DNA of 64,000 nt from Microbacterium sp. SS28 (GCF_022761035.1 NZ_JAKWJP010000007.1:1-64000), one strand, 5' to 3'. Positions 25,043 through 36,585 are shown, counted from the stretch's first letter. Numbers and translations: made by a program. The notes: generated from the letters alone by a model not told the origin.

Positions 25043-25147
25043 CTGGAGATCATGGATGCCGCGTTGCGACCTTGCCCGGAGATCTGACTCACCCGGGGAC
25101 AACCGCCTTGTCCCCTCCCGCTGTGGAGGACACCTCCACCTCACGTG

Positions 25148-25216
25148 CTTCGGATCGCTCCACGAGATTCGGATGCCTCTGCCCAAAGCACCCGAATGAG
25201 GTAGAACGATCCGAAG
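25148..25216. repeat. Dispersed palindromic element (copy B)
   Basis: The left arm CTTCGGATCGCTCCACGAGA continues TTCGG. It pairs with the right arm ending GGTAGAACGATCCGAAG, giving imperfect arms of about 25 bp and a loop of 19 bp. It is related to copies at 25289 and 41471. The gap between the DUF559 and GNAT genes (25043-25416) holds this copy and copy C and no gene. Confidence 0.75.
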
Positions 25217-25288
25217 CGAGTGAGGTGAGCTGGGCGAAGAGCCGCAGCTGATCGCCGTGATGGGGCCCCGAGACCTGACGTCGCTCAG

Positions 25289-25355
25289 TTCGGACCGCTC
25301 AACGAGGTTCGGATGCGTCTGCCGAATACGTCCGAATGAGGTAGAACGATCCGAA
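25289..25355. repeat. Dispersed palindromic element (copy C)
   Basis: TTCGGACCGCTCAACGAGGT at the left pairs imperfectly with the segment ending GGTAGAACGATCCGAA. The right arm is nearly identical to that of copy B, while the left arm has diverged. Confidence 0.75.
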
Positions 25356-25416
25356 TCTGCTGCTGGAAGTCAGCCGGGAGCGCCGGGAGGCGGAGCGTCG
25401 TGTCGAGCGCCGGATG

Positions 25417-25869
25417 CTACAGGCGGATCTCGGCGACGACCTCGCCGTACTCGGTCTCGCCGACGGCGGTGAAGCCGACGCGCTGGAAGAACGCCTCGGG
25501 ACCGGCCTCGCCTGCTTCGTAGATGACGTCGACGTGGTCCTTGCCGCGGTTTCGGGCCTCTTCGAGGAGCTTCTCGACGGCGAAGCGGCCGACGCCGCGG
25601 CCCTGGTCGTCGGCGTCGACGTTGATGCGCCACAGCACCGACCGGAAGTGCTCTTCAGGAGCCTCGTCATCGAAGTTCGCGCTCACGAACCCGACGACCT
25701 CGTCCTCGTCCAGGACGACGCGCTGCCACGCGGTCGCGGGGTTCGAGACGGCGCCCGCGACGGCGTACGAGATGGGGGCGAGGAACTGCTCCTGACCGGG
25801 CTTGAGCGACAGATTGTTGACCGCCACGATCGTCGCCGCGGACAGTTCCACCAGTCGAAGGTCACCCAT
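25417..25869 (-). CDS. GNAT-family N-acetyltransferase
   Basis: This 150-residue protein has the GNAT fold. The acetyl-CoA pyrophosphate loop is DDQGRGVGRFAVEKLL (about 87-102), and the end has the RVGFTAVGETEYG segment. The alignment to spermidine/spermine-type acetyltransferases is weak, so the acceptor is unknown. ATG follows a TAGCCT box by 7 nt, suggesting a leaderless transcript. It is divergent from icd. Confidence 0.9.
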   Translation of the reverse strand: MGDLRLVELSAATIVAVNNLSLKPGQEQFLAPISYAVAGAVSNPATAWQRVVLDEDEVVGFVSANFDDEAPEEHFRSVLWRINVDADDQGRGVGRFAVEKLLEEARNRGKDHVDVIYEAGEAGPEAFFQRVGFTAVGETEYGEVVAEIRL

Positions 25870-25876
25870 AACGCAC

Positions 25877-25882
25877 AGGCTA
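25877..25882 (-). promoter_or_regulatory. -10 box, leaderless start of the GNAT gene
   Basis: TAGCCT on the minus strand lies seven bases before the ATG at 25869. Confidence 0.4.
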
Positions 25883-25930
25883 GCCCGGATCAGCCGCATC
25901 CGGCACGTCGAGTTTCGCCCCGTGGCAAAG

Positions 25931-25948
25931 TATCTCGATGTCAAGATA
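25931..25948. promoter_or_regulatory. Palindromic operator upstream of icd
   Basis: TATCTCGATGTCAAGATA has 8-bp arms with one mismatch around a 2-bp centre. Its reverse complement, TATCTTGACATCGAGATA, matches the sucC operator (TCTCTTGACATCAAGAGA) at most positions. A TAGGCT -10-like box follows at 25964-25969, so the operator would overlap the -35 region of icd. Confidence 0.65.
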
Positions 25949-25998
25949 GTTTCGCCGGTGCGATAGGCTGAACCGCGACCCGAACGGAGACGACACAG

Positions 25999-28218
<2,220 letters not shown>

Positions 28219-28235
28219 TCCCGCACGAGTAAAGG

Positions 28236-28265
28236 GGCGACCGGATGCCGCGGCATCCGGTCGCC
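28236..28265. terminator. Bidirectional terminator between icd and the beta-galactosidase gene
   Basis: GGCGACCGGATGCCG (28236-28250) is directly followed by its reverse complement (28251-28265). The flanks AAAG and CTTT extend the symmetry, so it can terminate from both sides. The genes converge here. Confidence 0.8.
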
Positions 28266-28284
28266 ACTTTCGTGTGCCCGGGCG

Positions 28285-30276
28285 CTACTCGCGGGGAGTC
28301 TCGCGGACCACGGCGACCTCGCCCGCGGGCAGCGTGACGGCGCCCGAGACGGGCGTCTCGGCGACGAGGTCGTAGCCGTCCGCCGGCACGAGCGCGTCGG
28401 TCGTGCCGTGGTTGACGAGGAAGAGCCACGACGACTCCCCGCTCACGCGCCGGATCGCCTCGACTCCCGCGACGACGGGCACGCGCGGTGCGACCCCGGC
28501 GGCCGCCGCGACGTCGTCCACGAGCGGGCCGAGGCCTTCGTTCAGGTCGGCCGAGACGTACCAGGCCTGACCCGCGCCGACACGGCGGCGGGTGACGGCG
28601 GGCAGTCCCGCGAGCGGTCCCTCGGCGTAGGTGTCGAGCACCTCGGCGTCCGTGGCGCGGATGCGCTCGGTCCAGTCGACCGCGATCGCGCCCGACGCGA
28701 GCGCGACACGCTCCCCGTCGAGCAGCGGCGCGAACTCCTCGCCGAACACGCCGAGCAGGTCGCGGAACGCGCCGGGGTACCCGCCCGTGCGCACGCGGTT
28801 CTCTTCGTCGACTATGCCCGAGAGATGGCCGATCACGACAGTCGCGCCGGCGGCCGCGGCATCCGCGATGCGCGCGGCCGACGCGTCGTCGACAGCGTAG
28901 AGCCCCGACACGACGAGCAGGTCGTACGCCGACAGGTCCGCGGTGGGCGGCACGACGTCGGGCACGAGCCCGCGCGCCGACAGTTCTTCGTGCCAGCGGC
29001 GCCCCGCGAGCTCGAGGGGGTGGTCGTTGAGCGGCTTCTGCCCCTCCTCCCACGCCCATTTCGCCGGGAGGTCCGCGACGAGCGCGACGCGCGAGGGCTC
29101 CACGAGACTGCCCGCGACTTCTGAGATGCGGTCCAGGATGCCGCCGAGCCGCACGACCTCGCGCCACTGGCGCGTGTCGGTGCCGGCGTGCGGCACGAGG
29201 CCCGAGTGGTACTGCTCGACGCCCGAGGCGGAGGCCCGCCACTGGAAGAAGAGCGCGCCGTCCGAGCCGTGCGCGATGTGCTGCAGGCTGTGCCGCGTCG
29301 CCTCGCCGGGCCGCTTCGGCGCGTTGCGCGGCTGCCAGTTGACGGCGCTCACGGCGTGCTCCATGACGAGCCACGGCTTGGTGCGATCCAGGCCTCGCGC
29401 CCGCGAGGCGACGAAGGCGAGTTCCCGCTCGCGGTGCGGATCGGCGGCCAGCGTGTACTGGTCGATCGCGATGACGTCGAGGTCACCGGCCCAGGTCGCG
29501 TAGTCGGCGACGCTGCCGCCGACCCCGAGCATGAGGTTCGTCGTGATGGGCGTCTGCACCCCTGCGGCGCGCAGCGCGTCCTTCTCCCGGCGGTACTGGT
29601 CGAGGTGGGCGTCCGAGCTGAACCTGTCGTAGGCGAGCAGGAGCGACGGGTTCTGCCCCGACTCGCTCGCGAGGGGCGCCGTCACGTCGTCGAACGACCG
29701 GTAGCGCAGACCCCACACCGCCGTGCCCCACGCCCGGTTGAGCGCGTCGATCGTGCCGTAGCGGGCCCGCGTCCACTCGCGGAAGGCGGCGGAGGATGCC
29801 TCGCAGTAGCAGATGCGGTTGCCGCCGCCGAGCTCGTTGCCGACGTGCCACATCCGCACGGCGGGGTGCGCGCCGTAACGCTCGCCGAGCGTCCGGGCGA
29901 TGCGCGTGGAGTAGGCGTGCCACGTCGGGTGGCTCGCGCACCAGCCGAGGCGGCCGCCCGGGAAGTACCGGATGCCGCGGCGGTCGACGGGGATGATCTC
30001 GGGGTGGTCGCGGTGCAGCCACAGCGGGGGAGCCGCCGTCGGCGTCGCGAGGTCGATCCCGATCCCGGCCTCGGACAGGAGGGCGATGACGCGGTCGAAC
30101 CAGCCCCAGTCCCACACGTCGTCGTCGACCTCGAGGAACGCCCACGAGAAAACCCCGAGCGTCACGATGTTGACGCCGGCTTCGCGCATGAGCGCGACAT
30201 CCTCGATCCAGACCTCTTCGTCCCACTGCTCGGGGTTGTAGTCGCCGCCGAAGAGCAGCCGGCCGGGCGCCGTCAC
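28285..30276 (-). CDS. GH42 beta-galactosidase
   Basis: This 663-residue protein has the GH42 three-domain layout: a TIM barrel (about 1-380), a trimerisation/glutaminase-like domain (YDLLVVSGLYAVDD) and a small C-terminal beta domain. The N-terminal LFGGDYNPEQWDEEVW and the acid/base region WHVGNELGGGNRICYCEA, with catalytic Glu in NELG, are typical; the nucleophile should be in KPWLVMEHAVSAVNW. There is no signal peptide, so it acts on imported oligosaccharides. GTG start overlaps the kinase stop (GTGA). Last gene of the seven-gene operon. Confidence 0.93.
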   Translation of the reverse strand: MTAPGRLLFGGDYNPEQWDEEVWIEDVALMREAGVNIVTLGVFSWAFLEVDDDVWDWGWFDRVIALLSEAGIGIDLATPTAAPPLWLHRDHPEIIPVDRRGIRYFPGGRLGWCASHPTWHAYSTRIARTLGERYGAHPAVRMWHVGNELGGGNRICYCEASSAAFREWTRARYGTIDALNRAWGTAVWGLRYRSFDDVTAPLASESGQNPSLLLAYDRFSSDAHLDQYRREKDALRAAGVQTPITTNLMLGVGGSVADYATWAGDLDVIAIDQYTLAADPHRERELAFVASRARGLDRTKPWLVMEHAVSAVNWQPRNAPKRPGEATRHSLQHIAHGSDGALFFQWRASASGVEQYHSGLVPHAGTDTRQWREVVRLGGILDRISEVAGSLVEPSRVALVADLPAKWAWEEGQKPLNDHPLELAGRRWHEELSARGLVPDVVPPTADLSAYDLLVVSGLYAVDDASAARIADAAAAGATVVIGHLSGIVDEENRVRTGGYPGAFRDLLGVFGEEFAPLLDGERVALASGAIAVDWTERIRATDAEVLDTYAEGPLAGLPAVTRRRVGAGQAWYVSADLNEGLGPLVDDVAAAAGVAPRVPVVAGVEAIRRVSGESSWLFLVNHGTTDALVPADGYDLVAETPVSGAVTLPAGEVAVVRETPRE

Positions 30277-31208
30277 GCGGCTCCCGCCCGGTAGACGGCG
30301 GACGACAGCGGATGCCCCGCAGCGAGGTCGGCGAGCGCGAGGGCCCCGTCGATCCCCTCGCCGCGCGGGGCGACGAGCGCGACGTCGGTGCGCGTGCCGC
30401 CGTCGGTGAGGGCCGCCGCGAAGGCGTCGTGCAGGCGAGTGGAGCGGAAGACGCCGCCGATCGCGCAGACCGCGAAACGCTCGTCGGCCTCCCGCCGCAC
30501 GTTCGCGAGCGAGGTCGTGACACTCGCGGCGAGCTCCCTCGCGGCGCGGTCGGTGATGGCCTGCGCGACGGCATCGCCGTCGGCGGCGAGCCGTGCGACG
30601 TGCGCCGCGAACGAGGCGACGATCCGCACGCGGTCCTCGGCTGCCTGCAGCTCGATGTAGGCCTGGGGGAGGCTCGGCCACAGCTCGCGCACGGGGTCGG
30701 TGAGTGCCGTCGCCGGCCCGCGGCCGTCGTATGCGCGCATGACCGCGTCGAGCGCTTCGCGCCCGATCCAGTAGCCGCTGCCCGCGTCGCCCATGATGTA
30801 GCCCCAGCCGTCGACCCGCGAGACGGCGTCCTGTCCGACCGCGAGGGTAACGACCCCCGTGCCGGCGGCGACGACCGCGCCGCGGGCGTCGCCGAGCGCA
30901 CCCAGGAACGACGTCGTCGAGTCGTGCGCGAGCGTCGCGCCCCGCACGCCCGTGCCGTGCACGAGCGAGAGCAGCTGCGCGGCATCCGCGTCCCGATCCG
31001 TGAGCCCCGAGATGCCCGCCGTCACGAGGTCGGGCACGGCGCCCGTCTTCGCGATCGCGGAGCGCACGACCTCGGCGAGCTGCGGCAGCAGCGGCTCGTG
31101 CGTGTCGATGCCGCGGAACACCGCCTCGGCGTGCTCGTGGGGCGCCTCGAGGCGCACCTTGATGCCGGTCTGACCCGCGTCGATCGCGAGCACCCGTGTC
31201 GTCGTCAT
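30273..31208 (-). CDS. BadF/BadG-type sugar kinase (GlcNAc kinase-like)
   Basis: This 311-residue protein of the acetate/sugar kinase superfamily starts TTRVLAIDAGQTGIKVRLE, the first phosphate loop. It has AAGTGVVTLAVG as the second phosphate-binding segment and WGYIMGDAGSGYWIGREALD, which is typical of the eukaryotic-type GlcNAc kinase branch of the BadF family. It should phosphorylate a monosaccharide released by the neighbouring hydrolases; which one is not clear. It overlaps the genes on both sides by four bases. Confidence 0.85.
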   Translation of the reverse strand: MTTTRVLAIDAGQTGIKVRLEAPHEHAEAVFRGIDTHEPLLPQLAEVVRSAIAKTGAVPDLVTAGISGLTDRDADAAQLLSLVHGTGVRGATLAHDSTTSFLGALGDARGAVVAAGTGVVTLAVGQDAVSRVDGWGYIMGDAGSGYWIGREALDAVMRAYDGRGPATALTDPVRELWPSLPQAYIELQAAEDRVRIVASFAAHVARLAADGDAVAQAITDRAARELAASVTTSLANVRREADERFAVCAIGGVFRSTRLHDAFAAALTDGGTRTDVALVAPRGEGIDGALALADLAAGHPLSSAVYRAGAA

Positions 31209-32155
31209 CGCAGCTCCCCACCGCTCATGACCGCATACGTCTCGCGCAGGTACTCCCCGGCGGGCTTCGCGTACGGGCAGTAATCGTCGTTCCGGGCGGC
31301 GTCCTCGGGCTGATACAGCCGCGCGGGCCAGTCCCACAGCATGAAGCCTTCCACCCAGGGGCGCTCGGCGCACGCCTCGAACATCGCGCGGTAGTAGCGC
31401 AGCTGCTCGTCGCCCGACGGAGCGCCCGCGAGCGTCCAGTCGTTCGGCCGCGCCGCCGAGCCCTCGCGGCTCGGGCAGCCCGCCTCCATGAAGATGAACG
31501 GCTTGCCGGATGCCGCGACCGCGGCTCCGATGCGGTCGAGCTGCTCGTCCCACGCGTCGATCGGGTAGTAGCCGCTCGACGACACGACATCGACGGCGTC
31601 CCACCACGTGAGGCGGTCTTCCTGGTACTTGTCGCAGTTGTAGGTGACGAGCCCGCTGTAGACGAGCCGGATGTCCGCGATGAGCGCGCGCCACTCCGCC
31701 TCGCGCGCGTCGGCGCGCACCATCTCGCAGCCGATGCAGAGCATTTCGCAGCCCTCCGCCTCGGCGATCGCGGCGGCGTGCAGCAGGAACGCGCGGTAGG
31801 AGACGAACCACTCGCCCCACGTCGGCTCGCCCGGAACGTCCTGGTCGAAGAACCCGATGTGGGCGCGCCACGTGCCGTCGGCGCAGTTGACGACGGGCTT
31901 GAGGCACACCTTGAGCCCGTGGCTCTTGGCCTCGCGGATCGCCCACACGATCTCGTCGTCCGTCACGGTCGGCGCGTCCTGGAACGGGATCTCGGTCGAG
32001 AACGGCGTCGCCTGCAGAGCCGAGTACGCGAGCGCGGTCCAGTTGACGGCGTGGTCGGCCATGGCCGCGACGGATGCCGCTGCCTCGGCCGTGCCCCACG
32101 TGCCGCGTGTGCCGACCCACCCCCACGTCATGCCGCAGACGGGGCCGCCGAGCAT
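31205..32155 (-). CDS. GH113-like glycoside hydrolase (probable endo-beta-mannanase type)
   Basis: This 316-residue TIM-barrel protein resembles the GH113/GH5-clan enzymes. Visible features are GLKVCLKPVVNCADGTWRAH, the acid/base Glu candidate in CIGCEMVRA, TYNCDKYQEDRLTWWDAVDV, and the nucleophile Glu candidate in FMEAGCPSREGS. Known GH113 members cleave beta-1,4-mannan, and the adjacent beta-mannosidase fits that. There is no signal peptide, which is odd for an endo-enzyme and points to cleavage of imported oligomers. The ATG start is 2 nt after the upstream stop; a GTG two codons earlier, overlapping that stop, is an alternative. Confidence 0.7.
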   Translation of the reverse strand: MLGGPVCGMTWGWVGTRGTWGTAEAAASVAAMADHAVNWTALAYSALQATPFSTEIPFQDAPTVTDDEIVWAIREAKSHGLKVCLKPVVNCADGTWRAHIGFFDQDVPGEPTWGEWFVSYRAFLLHAAAIAEAEGCEMLCIGCEMVRADAREAEWRALIADIRLVYSGLVTYNCDKYQEDRLTWWDAVDVVSSSGYYPIDAWDEQLDRIGAAVAASGKPFIFMEAGCPSREGSAARPNDWTLAGAPSGDEQLRYYRAMFEACAERPWVEGFMLWDWPARLYQPEDAARNDDYCPYAKPAGEYLRETYAVMSGGELR

Positions 32156-32157
32156 GT

Positions 32158-34659
32158 TCACCGCGCGACCAGCTGGTTGGCGCTGCGCAGCACCTCGGGC
32201 GCCCCGAGACGCGCCGCGTCGAGCGTGCCCTCGTGGCGGATCAGCATGCCGGCGCTCTCGCCCGGCAGCAGGGTGACCAGTCCATCGGTCGCGACGGCGG
32301 ACGGGTCGACCTTGTCGGCGAGGATCGTCAGGTCGCGCACGAGGCTGTGCGCCGTCACCGTGACGAGCGTGCCGCCGTCGGCGGGCGCCGTCTCGACCTC
32401 GAGAGCAGCGGCGCCGAGCGCCGAGTCCCGCGGCTCGGCGAAGAACCACTCGCCGCGGACGCCGTCGATCTCGGCGACGACGAGCTCGCTCGCCGCGTCA
32501 CCGGGGGCAGCGACCGTCGCCTCGATCGCCACGGTGACCGTGCCGCGCGACGGCACCTCGAGCGCGGCATCCGTCTCGGCCAGCACCGTCCCGTCGAACG
32601 CGAGCCGGCGGACGCGCAGCGTGCCCGCCCAGTCCCCGCCGGTGTCGTTCGACACGATCGCGGCGAGACCCCCCTCGCGCGGCTGCAGCGTCACGAGCCG
32701 GGGCGCGAAGGCGCGGCGCAGGCCGTGGAAGAGCGGCTTCGGACGCTCGTCGCCGTCGATCGCGGCCCACGACGTGACGGGCCAGCAGTCGTTGAGCTGC
32801 CACACGATGGCGCCCTGCGTGTGCGGCGCCCACGAGCGGAAGTGCTCGAGCGCCGTGCGCACCGCGATCGCCTGGTTGAGCTGCATGGCCCAGTGCCACG
32901 TCTCCATGTCCTCCGGCACGCGGAAGTGCGGCAGGAGTCCGTTCGTGAGCTTGACGTTGCCCTCGGTCGCCTTCTGGTGCACGATCATGCCGGGCGACTC
33001 GGGGGTCAGCGGGTCGTCGCTCACGGAGCGCAGCAGTGTCGACCACGCGGGCGGTCCCTGCCAGCCGAACTCCGCGACGAAGCGCGGGCGGTGGTCCCGG
33101 TAGGTCGTCCAGTCCAGGCGGTTCCACTGCTCCCAGAGGTGCATCGAGCCGGACGTCTCGTCGTTGGGGTGCAGGCCCGTCTGCTGCTGCCCGTCCCAGC
33201 CGCCGCCGGGGCTGAAGGGGCTTCCGGGGGCATAGGGCACGTGCGGCGCGAGTTCGGACACGAGCGCGGGGAACAGATCGTAGTAGTAGTACGCGCCCCA
33301 CGTCTTGCCGTCGAGGCGCTGCTTCCAGCCCCAGTCCTCGTAGCCCCAGAGGTTCTCGTTGTTGCCTGTCAGGAGCACGAGCGAGGTGTGGTGCGCGAGG
33401 CGTGCGATGTTGTCGCGGGCCTCCGCCTCGACCTCGGAGCGCAGCGGCTCCTCCTCGGCGTACGCGGCGCACGCGAACAGGAAGTCCTGCCACACGAGCA
33501 GGCCCTTCTCATCGGCGAGCTCGTAGAAGTCGTCCGACTCGTAGAGCCCGCCGCCCCACACGCGGATGAGGTTGAGGTTCGCGTCGAGGGCCTGGTCGAA
33601 GCGCCGATTCAGGCGGTCGCGCGTGATGCGCACGGGCAGGGCGTCGTCCGGGATCCAGTTGGCGCCCTTGACGAAGACGGGCTGATCGTTGACGACGAGC
33701 GTGAAGGGCGTGCCGGACTCGTCGGGCGTGACGTCCCAGCGCACGTCGCGGAAGCCGACGGTCCGGTGGGTCGCGTCGAGGACGTGAGGTTCGTCGCCGC
33801 GCAGGCGGACGTCGACGACGTACACGGGCTGCGCCCCGTAGCCCGCGGGCCACCAGCGCTCGACTGCCGGCACGTCGAGGGTCACACGCGCACGAGCCCC
33901 CTCGACCTCGACGGTCGTGCCCGGCAGCACGTCGCCGAGCCCCGGCCCGTTGACCGCGACGCTGACGACGAGCGGCCGGGATGGCGCATCCGTCGTTCGC
34001 TCGACCTCGATGTCGACCGTGACGATGCCGCCGTCGCCCTCCGGGGTCGCGACGACGCGCGCCTGCGCGATCCGCGCGATCGACCACGACTCGAGCGCGA
34101 CGTCCTTCACGATGCCGCTCGTGTAGGTGGCGATGCCCCAGTCCCATCCGAAACTGCACGCCGACTTGCGGATCGCGTCGTATGGGAGCGGGTAGGGGCG
34201 CTGGCGCGCGCCGAGCGCGACGCTCTGCGCATTGGCGTACTTGACGGGGGATCGGAAGGCGACTTCGAGGTCGTTCGCGTCCTCGACGAGCACGTCCGTC
34301 ACATCGAACCGGTACGACCGGTGCTGGTTGGCCGTCTCGCCGAGGACGCGGCCGTTGAGCGTCACGCGTGCGACGGTGTCGAGGCTCGCGAAGGTGAGGT
34401 CGGTGCGCTCGGCGCCGTCGGGAGTCCACGTGAACGACGTGCGATACGTCCAGTCGACGAGCCCGATCCAGGCCAGCGCCGACTCGTTGTCGTCGAGGAA
34501 CGGGTCGGGGATCAGGCCCGCCGCGAGCAGGTCGGTGTGCACGCAGCCGGGGACGGTCGCAGGCACGACCGCGCCGGCGATCGGTGCGGGCGCGGGCCCG
34601 GCGGCAGCGCGGAGGGTCCAGCCGTCGTGGAGGGGGCGGCGGGTCAGGGTGAGGGTCAT
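32158..34659 (-). CDS. GH2 beta-mannosidase
   Basis: This 833-residue cytoplasmic enzyme removes beta-mannose from oligosaccharide ends. It has the GH2 order of sugar-binding domain, immunoglobulin-like domain and TIM barrel. The acid/base is Glu435 in TGNNENLWG, and the nucleophile Glu530 in RFVAEFGWQG. The motif FGWDWGIATYTSGI at about 170-183 is characteristic of beta-mannosidases, not beta-galactosidases. ATG overlaps the permease stop. It defines the operon as mannan- or mannoside-related. Confidence 0.92.
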   Translation of the reverse strand: MTLTLTRRPLHDGWTLRAAAGPAPAPIAGAVVPATVPGCVHTDLLAAGLIPDPFLDDNESALAWIGLVDWTYRTSFTWTPDGAERTDLTFASLDTVARVTLNGRVLGETANQHRSYRFDVTDVLVEDANDLEVAFRSPVKYANAQSVALGARQRPYPLPYDAIRKSACSFGWDWGIATYTSGIVKDVALESWSIARIAQARVVATPEGDGGIVTVDIEVERTTDAPSRPLVVSVAVNGPGLGDVLPGTTVEVEGARARVTLDVPAVERWWPAGYGAQPVYVVDVRLRGDEPHVLDATHRTVGFRDVRWDVTPDESGTPFTLVVNDQPVFVKGANWIPDDALPVRITRDRLNRRFDQALDANLNLIRVWGGGLYESDDFYELADEKGLLVWQDFLFACAAYAEEEPLRSEVEAEARDNIARLAHHTSLVLLTGNNENLWGYEDWGWKQRLDGKTWGAYYYYDLFPALVSELAPHVPYAPGSPFSPGGGWDGQQQTGLHPNDETSGSMHLWEQWNRLDWTTYRDHRPRFVAEFGWQGPPAWSTLLRSVSDDPLTPESPGMIVHQKATEGNVKLTNGLLPHFRVPEDMETWHWAMQLNQAIAVRTALEHFRSWAPHTQGAIVWQLNDCWPVTSWAAIDGDERPKPLFHGLRRAFAPRLVTLQPREGGLAAIVSNDTGGDWAGTLRVRRLAFDGTVLAETDAALEVPSRGTVTVAIEATVAAPGDAASELVVAEIDGVRGEWFFAEPRDSALGAAALEVETAPADGGTLVTVTAHSLVRDLTILADKVDPSAVATDGLVTLLPGESAGMLIRHEGTLDAARLGAPEVLRSANQLVAR

Positions 34660-35573
34660 TTGACGGCTCCCGCGGTGAGGCCCTTGTAGATCCAGCGCTG
34701 CAGCAGGAGGAAGGCGATGAACGTCGGGATGATGACGAGGATCGTCCCGGCGGCGATGACCTCCCACTGCGCCCCATAGGGGCCCTTGAAGCGGAACAGC
34801 GCCGTGGAGATGAACTGCTGGGACGGCAGATAGAGGAAGGGGAGGTAGAACTCGTTGTAGATCGCGATGCCCTTGATGATGACGACGGTCGCGATCGCGG
34901 GCCGCAGCAGCGGAAGGATGATGCGCCAGTAGATCGTCCAGCGGTTGGCGCCGTCGATCATCGCCGCTTCGTCGAGCGACACCGGGATGGATTGCATGAA
35001 CTGGATGAACAGGTAGATCGCGATGATGTCGGTGCCCATGAACAGGATGACGAGAGCCGCCATCGAGTCGTAGAGCCCGAGGGCGCTGATGAGCTGGAAG
35101 GTCGCGACCTGCGTGGTCACGCCGGGGATCAGCGTGGCGGCCAGGAAGAGCACGAGGACGAGCCGCTTTCCGCGGAAGTTGAACCGGTCGAGGGCGTAGG
35201 CGGCCATCGTGCCGATGAAGATCGTCCCCACGAGGGAGACGGCCAGGACGATCGTCGTGTTCACGAAGCCCTGGAGCATCTCTCCGCTGACGAAGGCGGT
35301 GACGAAGTTGTCGAAATTGAGCCAGTCGGACGGCGGCGTGAAGGGGCCCGTCTCGGCGTATTCCTTGCCCGTCTTCAGCCCCGCGAACAGGAGAACCGAG
35401 AGCGGAAGGATCGTGATGATCGACGCCACGACGAGGCTCGTGTATTTGGCAGTCGTCGCGCTGCCTGAGCGCAGGCGCTCGAGCGGCGATCGACCGCGGA
35501 TCTTCCGCGGTGGGGTGGTCCGCATCGGCATCGTGGTGAGAGGCTCTGTCATGGTGTGCTCTGTCGTGGTCAT
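34656..35573 (-). CDS. Carbohydrate ABC transporter permease (MalG type)
   Basis: This 305-residue permease has six membrane segments after a polar N-terminus. The EAA loop that docks the ATPase is DEAAMIDGANRWTIYWRIILP. It pairs with the MalF-type permease encoded just upstream, with a 4-bp overlap. No ATPase gene lies in the locus. It imports oligosaccharides presented by the binding protein at 36586. Confidence 0.95.
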   Translation of the reverse strand: MTTTEHTMTEPLTTMPMRTTPPRKIRGRSPLERLRSGSATTAKYTSLVVASIITILPLSVLLFAGLKTGKEYAETGPFTPPSDWLNFDNFVTAFVSGEMLQGFVNTTIVLAVSLVGTIFIGTMAAYALDRFNFRGKRLVLVLFLAATLIPGVTTQVATFQLISALGLYDSMAALVILFMGTDIIAIYLFIQFMQSIPVSLDEAAMIDGANRWTIYWRIILPLLRPAIATVVIIKGIAIYNEFYLPFLYLPSQQFISTALFRFKGPYGAQWEVIAAGTILVIIPTFIAFLLLQRWIYKGLTAGAVK

Positions 35574-36565
35574 GTCAGGTCGACCTTCTCGTCGGGGAAT
35601 ACTTTGCGCTGAATCCAGGTCACGACCAGCACGATGAGGAGCAGGACCACCGCCATCGCGGAGGCGAGCCCCACGCTCCGATAGGTGAATGCTGTCTGCA
35701 GGGTCTGGATGACGAAGGTGTTGGAACCGTTTGCGCCTCCGGTCATCACGAAGGGCACTTCGAACACGCTGAGGCTGCCCGCGATCGCGAGGATGACCGT
35801 GAGGCCCACGACGCGGCGGATGCCGGGGAAGATGATCGCCCAGAACTGGGCCCAGCGGGAAGCGCCGTCGATCTCGGCGGCCTCGTACAGCTCGTGCGGG
35901 ATCGACTGGATCGCGCCGAGGAACAGCACGAAGGCCATGCCGGTATAGCGCCAGACGGACGTGGCTGCGAGCGACCAGTTGACGACAGACGGATCGCCGA
36001 GCCAATGCGGCGGGTCCGTCACGCCGAACCACGAGAGGACCGTGTCGAGTGTCCCGCCGGGCTGGTACAGGTAGAGGAAGACGAAGCCGACGGCCACGCC
36101 GTTGATGAGGTAGGGGAAGAAGAGCGCTCCGCGGAAGAAGCTCGAGAACCGTGTCGAAAAGCTCAGGATCGTCGCGAAGTAGAGGGCGATCGCCATCTGG
36201 ACGAACGAGGCCGCGAAGTAGTAGAGGCTGACGAAGAAGACGGAGAAGATCCGCGGGTCTGTGAAGACCTCAAGGTAATTCTCGAAGCCCACGAGGTTCT
36301 TCTGCTGATCGATGCCGTCCCAGTCGGTGACGCTGTAGTAGAAGAGGTTGATCGCGGGCCAGTACGTGAAGACCAGGAGCAGTCCGACGGCTGCGGCGAG
36401 GAAGAGCCAGGGAGTGAGCCCACGGACGAAGCGCCCCTTGCGTGGGGTGAGGGGCCGGCCCTCGCCGGTTCCGCGCATGACTCCGCGGAACCGGCGAGAG
36501 CTGACCGCCGGGGAGAGGACGGCAGGCGCTCCGGCTGGAGCCCCACCGGGAGAAGTGATCGACAT
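35570..36565 (-). CDS. Carbohydrate ABC transporter permease (MalF/UgpA type)
   Basis: This 331-residue permease has a basic Pro/Gly-rich N-terminus and six to seven membrane segments. The EAA loop reads LYEAAEIDGASRWAQFWAII. It begins 21 bp after the binding-protein stop and overlaps the MalG-type gene. An in-frame extension to 36913 is rejected because it runs into the binding-protein gene. Confidence 0.95.
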   Translation of the reverse strand: MSITSPGGAPAGAPAVLSPAVSSRRFRGVMRGTGEGRPLTPRKGRFVRGLTPWLFLAAAVGLLLVFTYWPAINLFYYSVTDWDGIDQQKNLVGFENYLEVFTDPRIFSVFFVSLYYFAASFVQMAIALYFATILSFSTRFSSFFRGALFFPYLINGVAVGFVFLYLYQPGGTLDTVLSWFGVTDPPHWLGDPSVVNWSLAATSVWRYTGMAFVLFLGAIQSIPHELYEAAEIDGASRWAQFWAIIFPGIRRVVGLTVILAIAGSLSVFEVPFVMTGGANGSNTFVIQTLQTAFTYRSVGLASAMAVVLLLIVLVVTWIQRKVFPDEKVDLT

Positions 36566-36585
36566 TGTGCCTACCGTCCTTTCGG

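Noticed and set aside
28285..31221. One 978-residue protein spanning the GH42 and kinase region
   Set aside because: The upstream part is out of frame with the kinase and is a shadow. GH42 begins at the GTG at 30276, overlapping the kinase stop.
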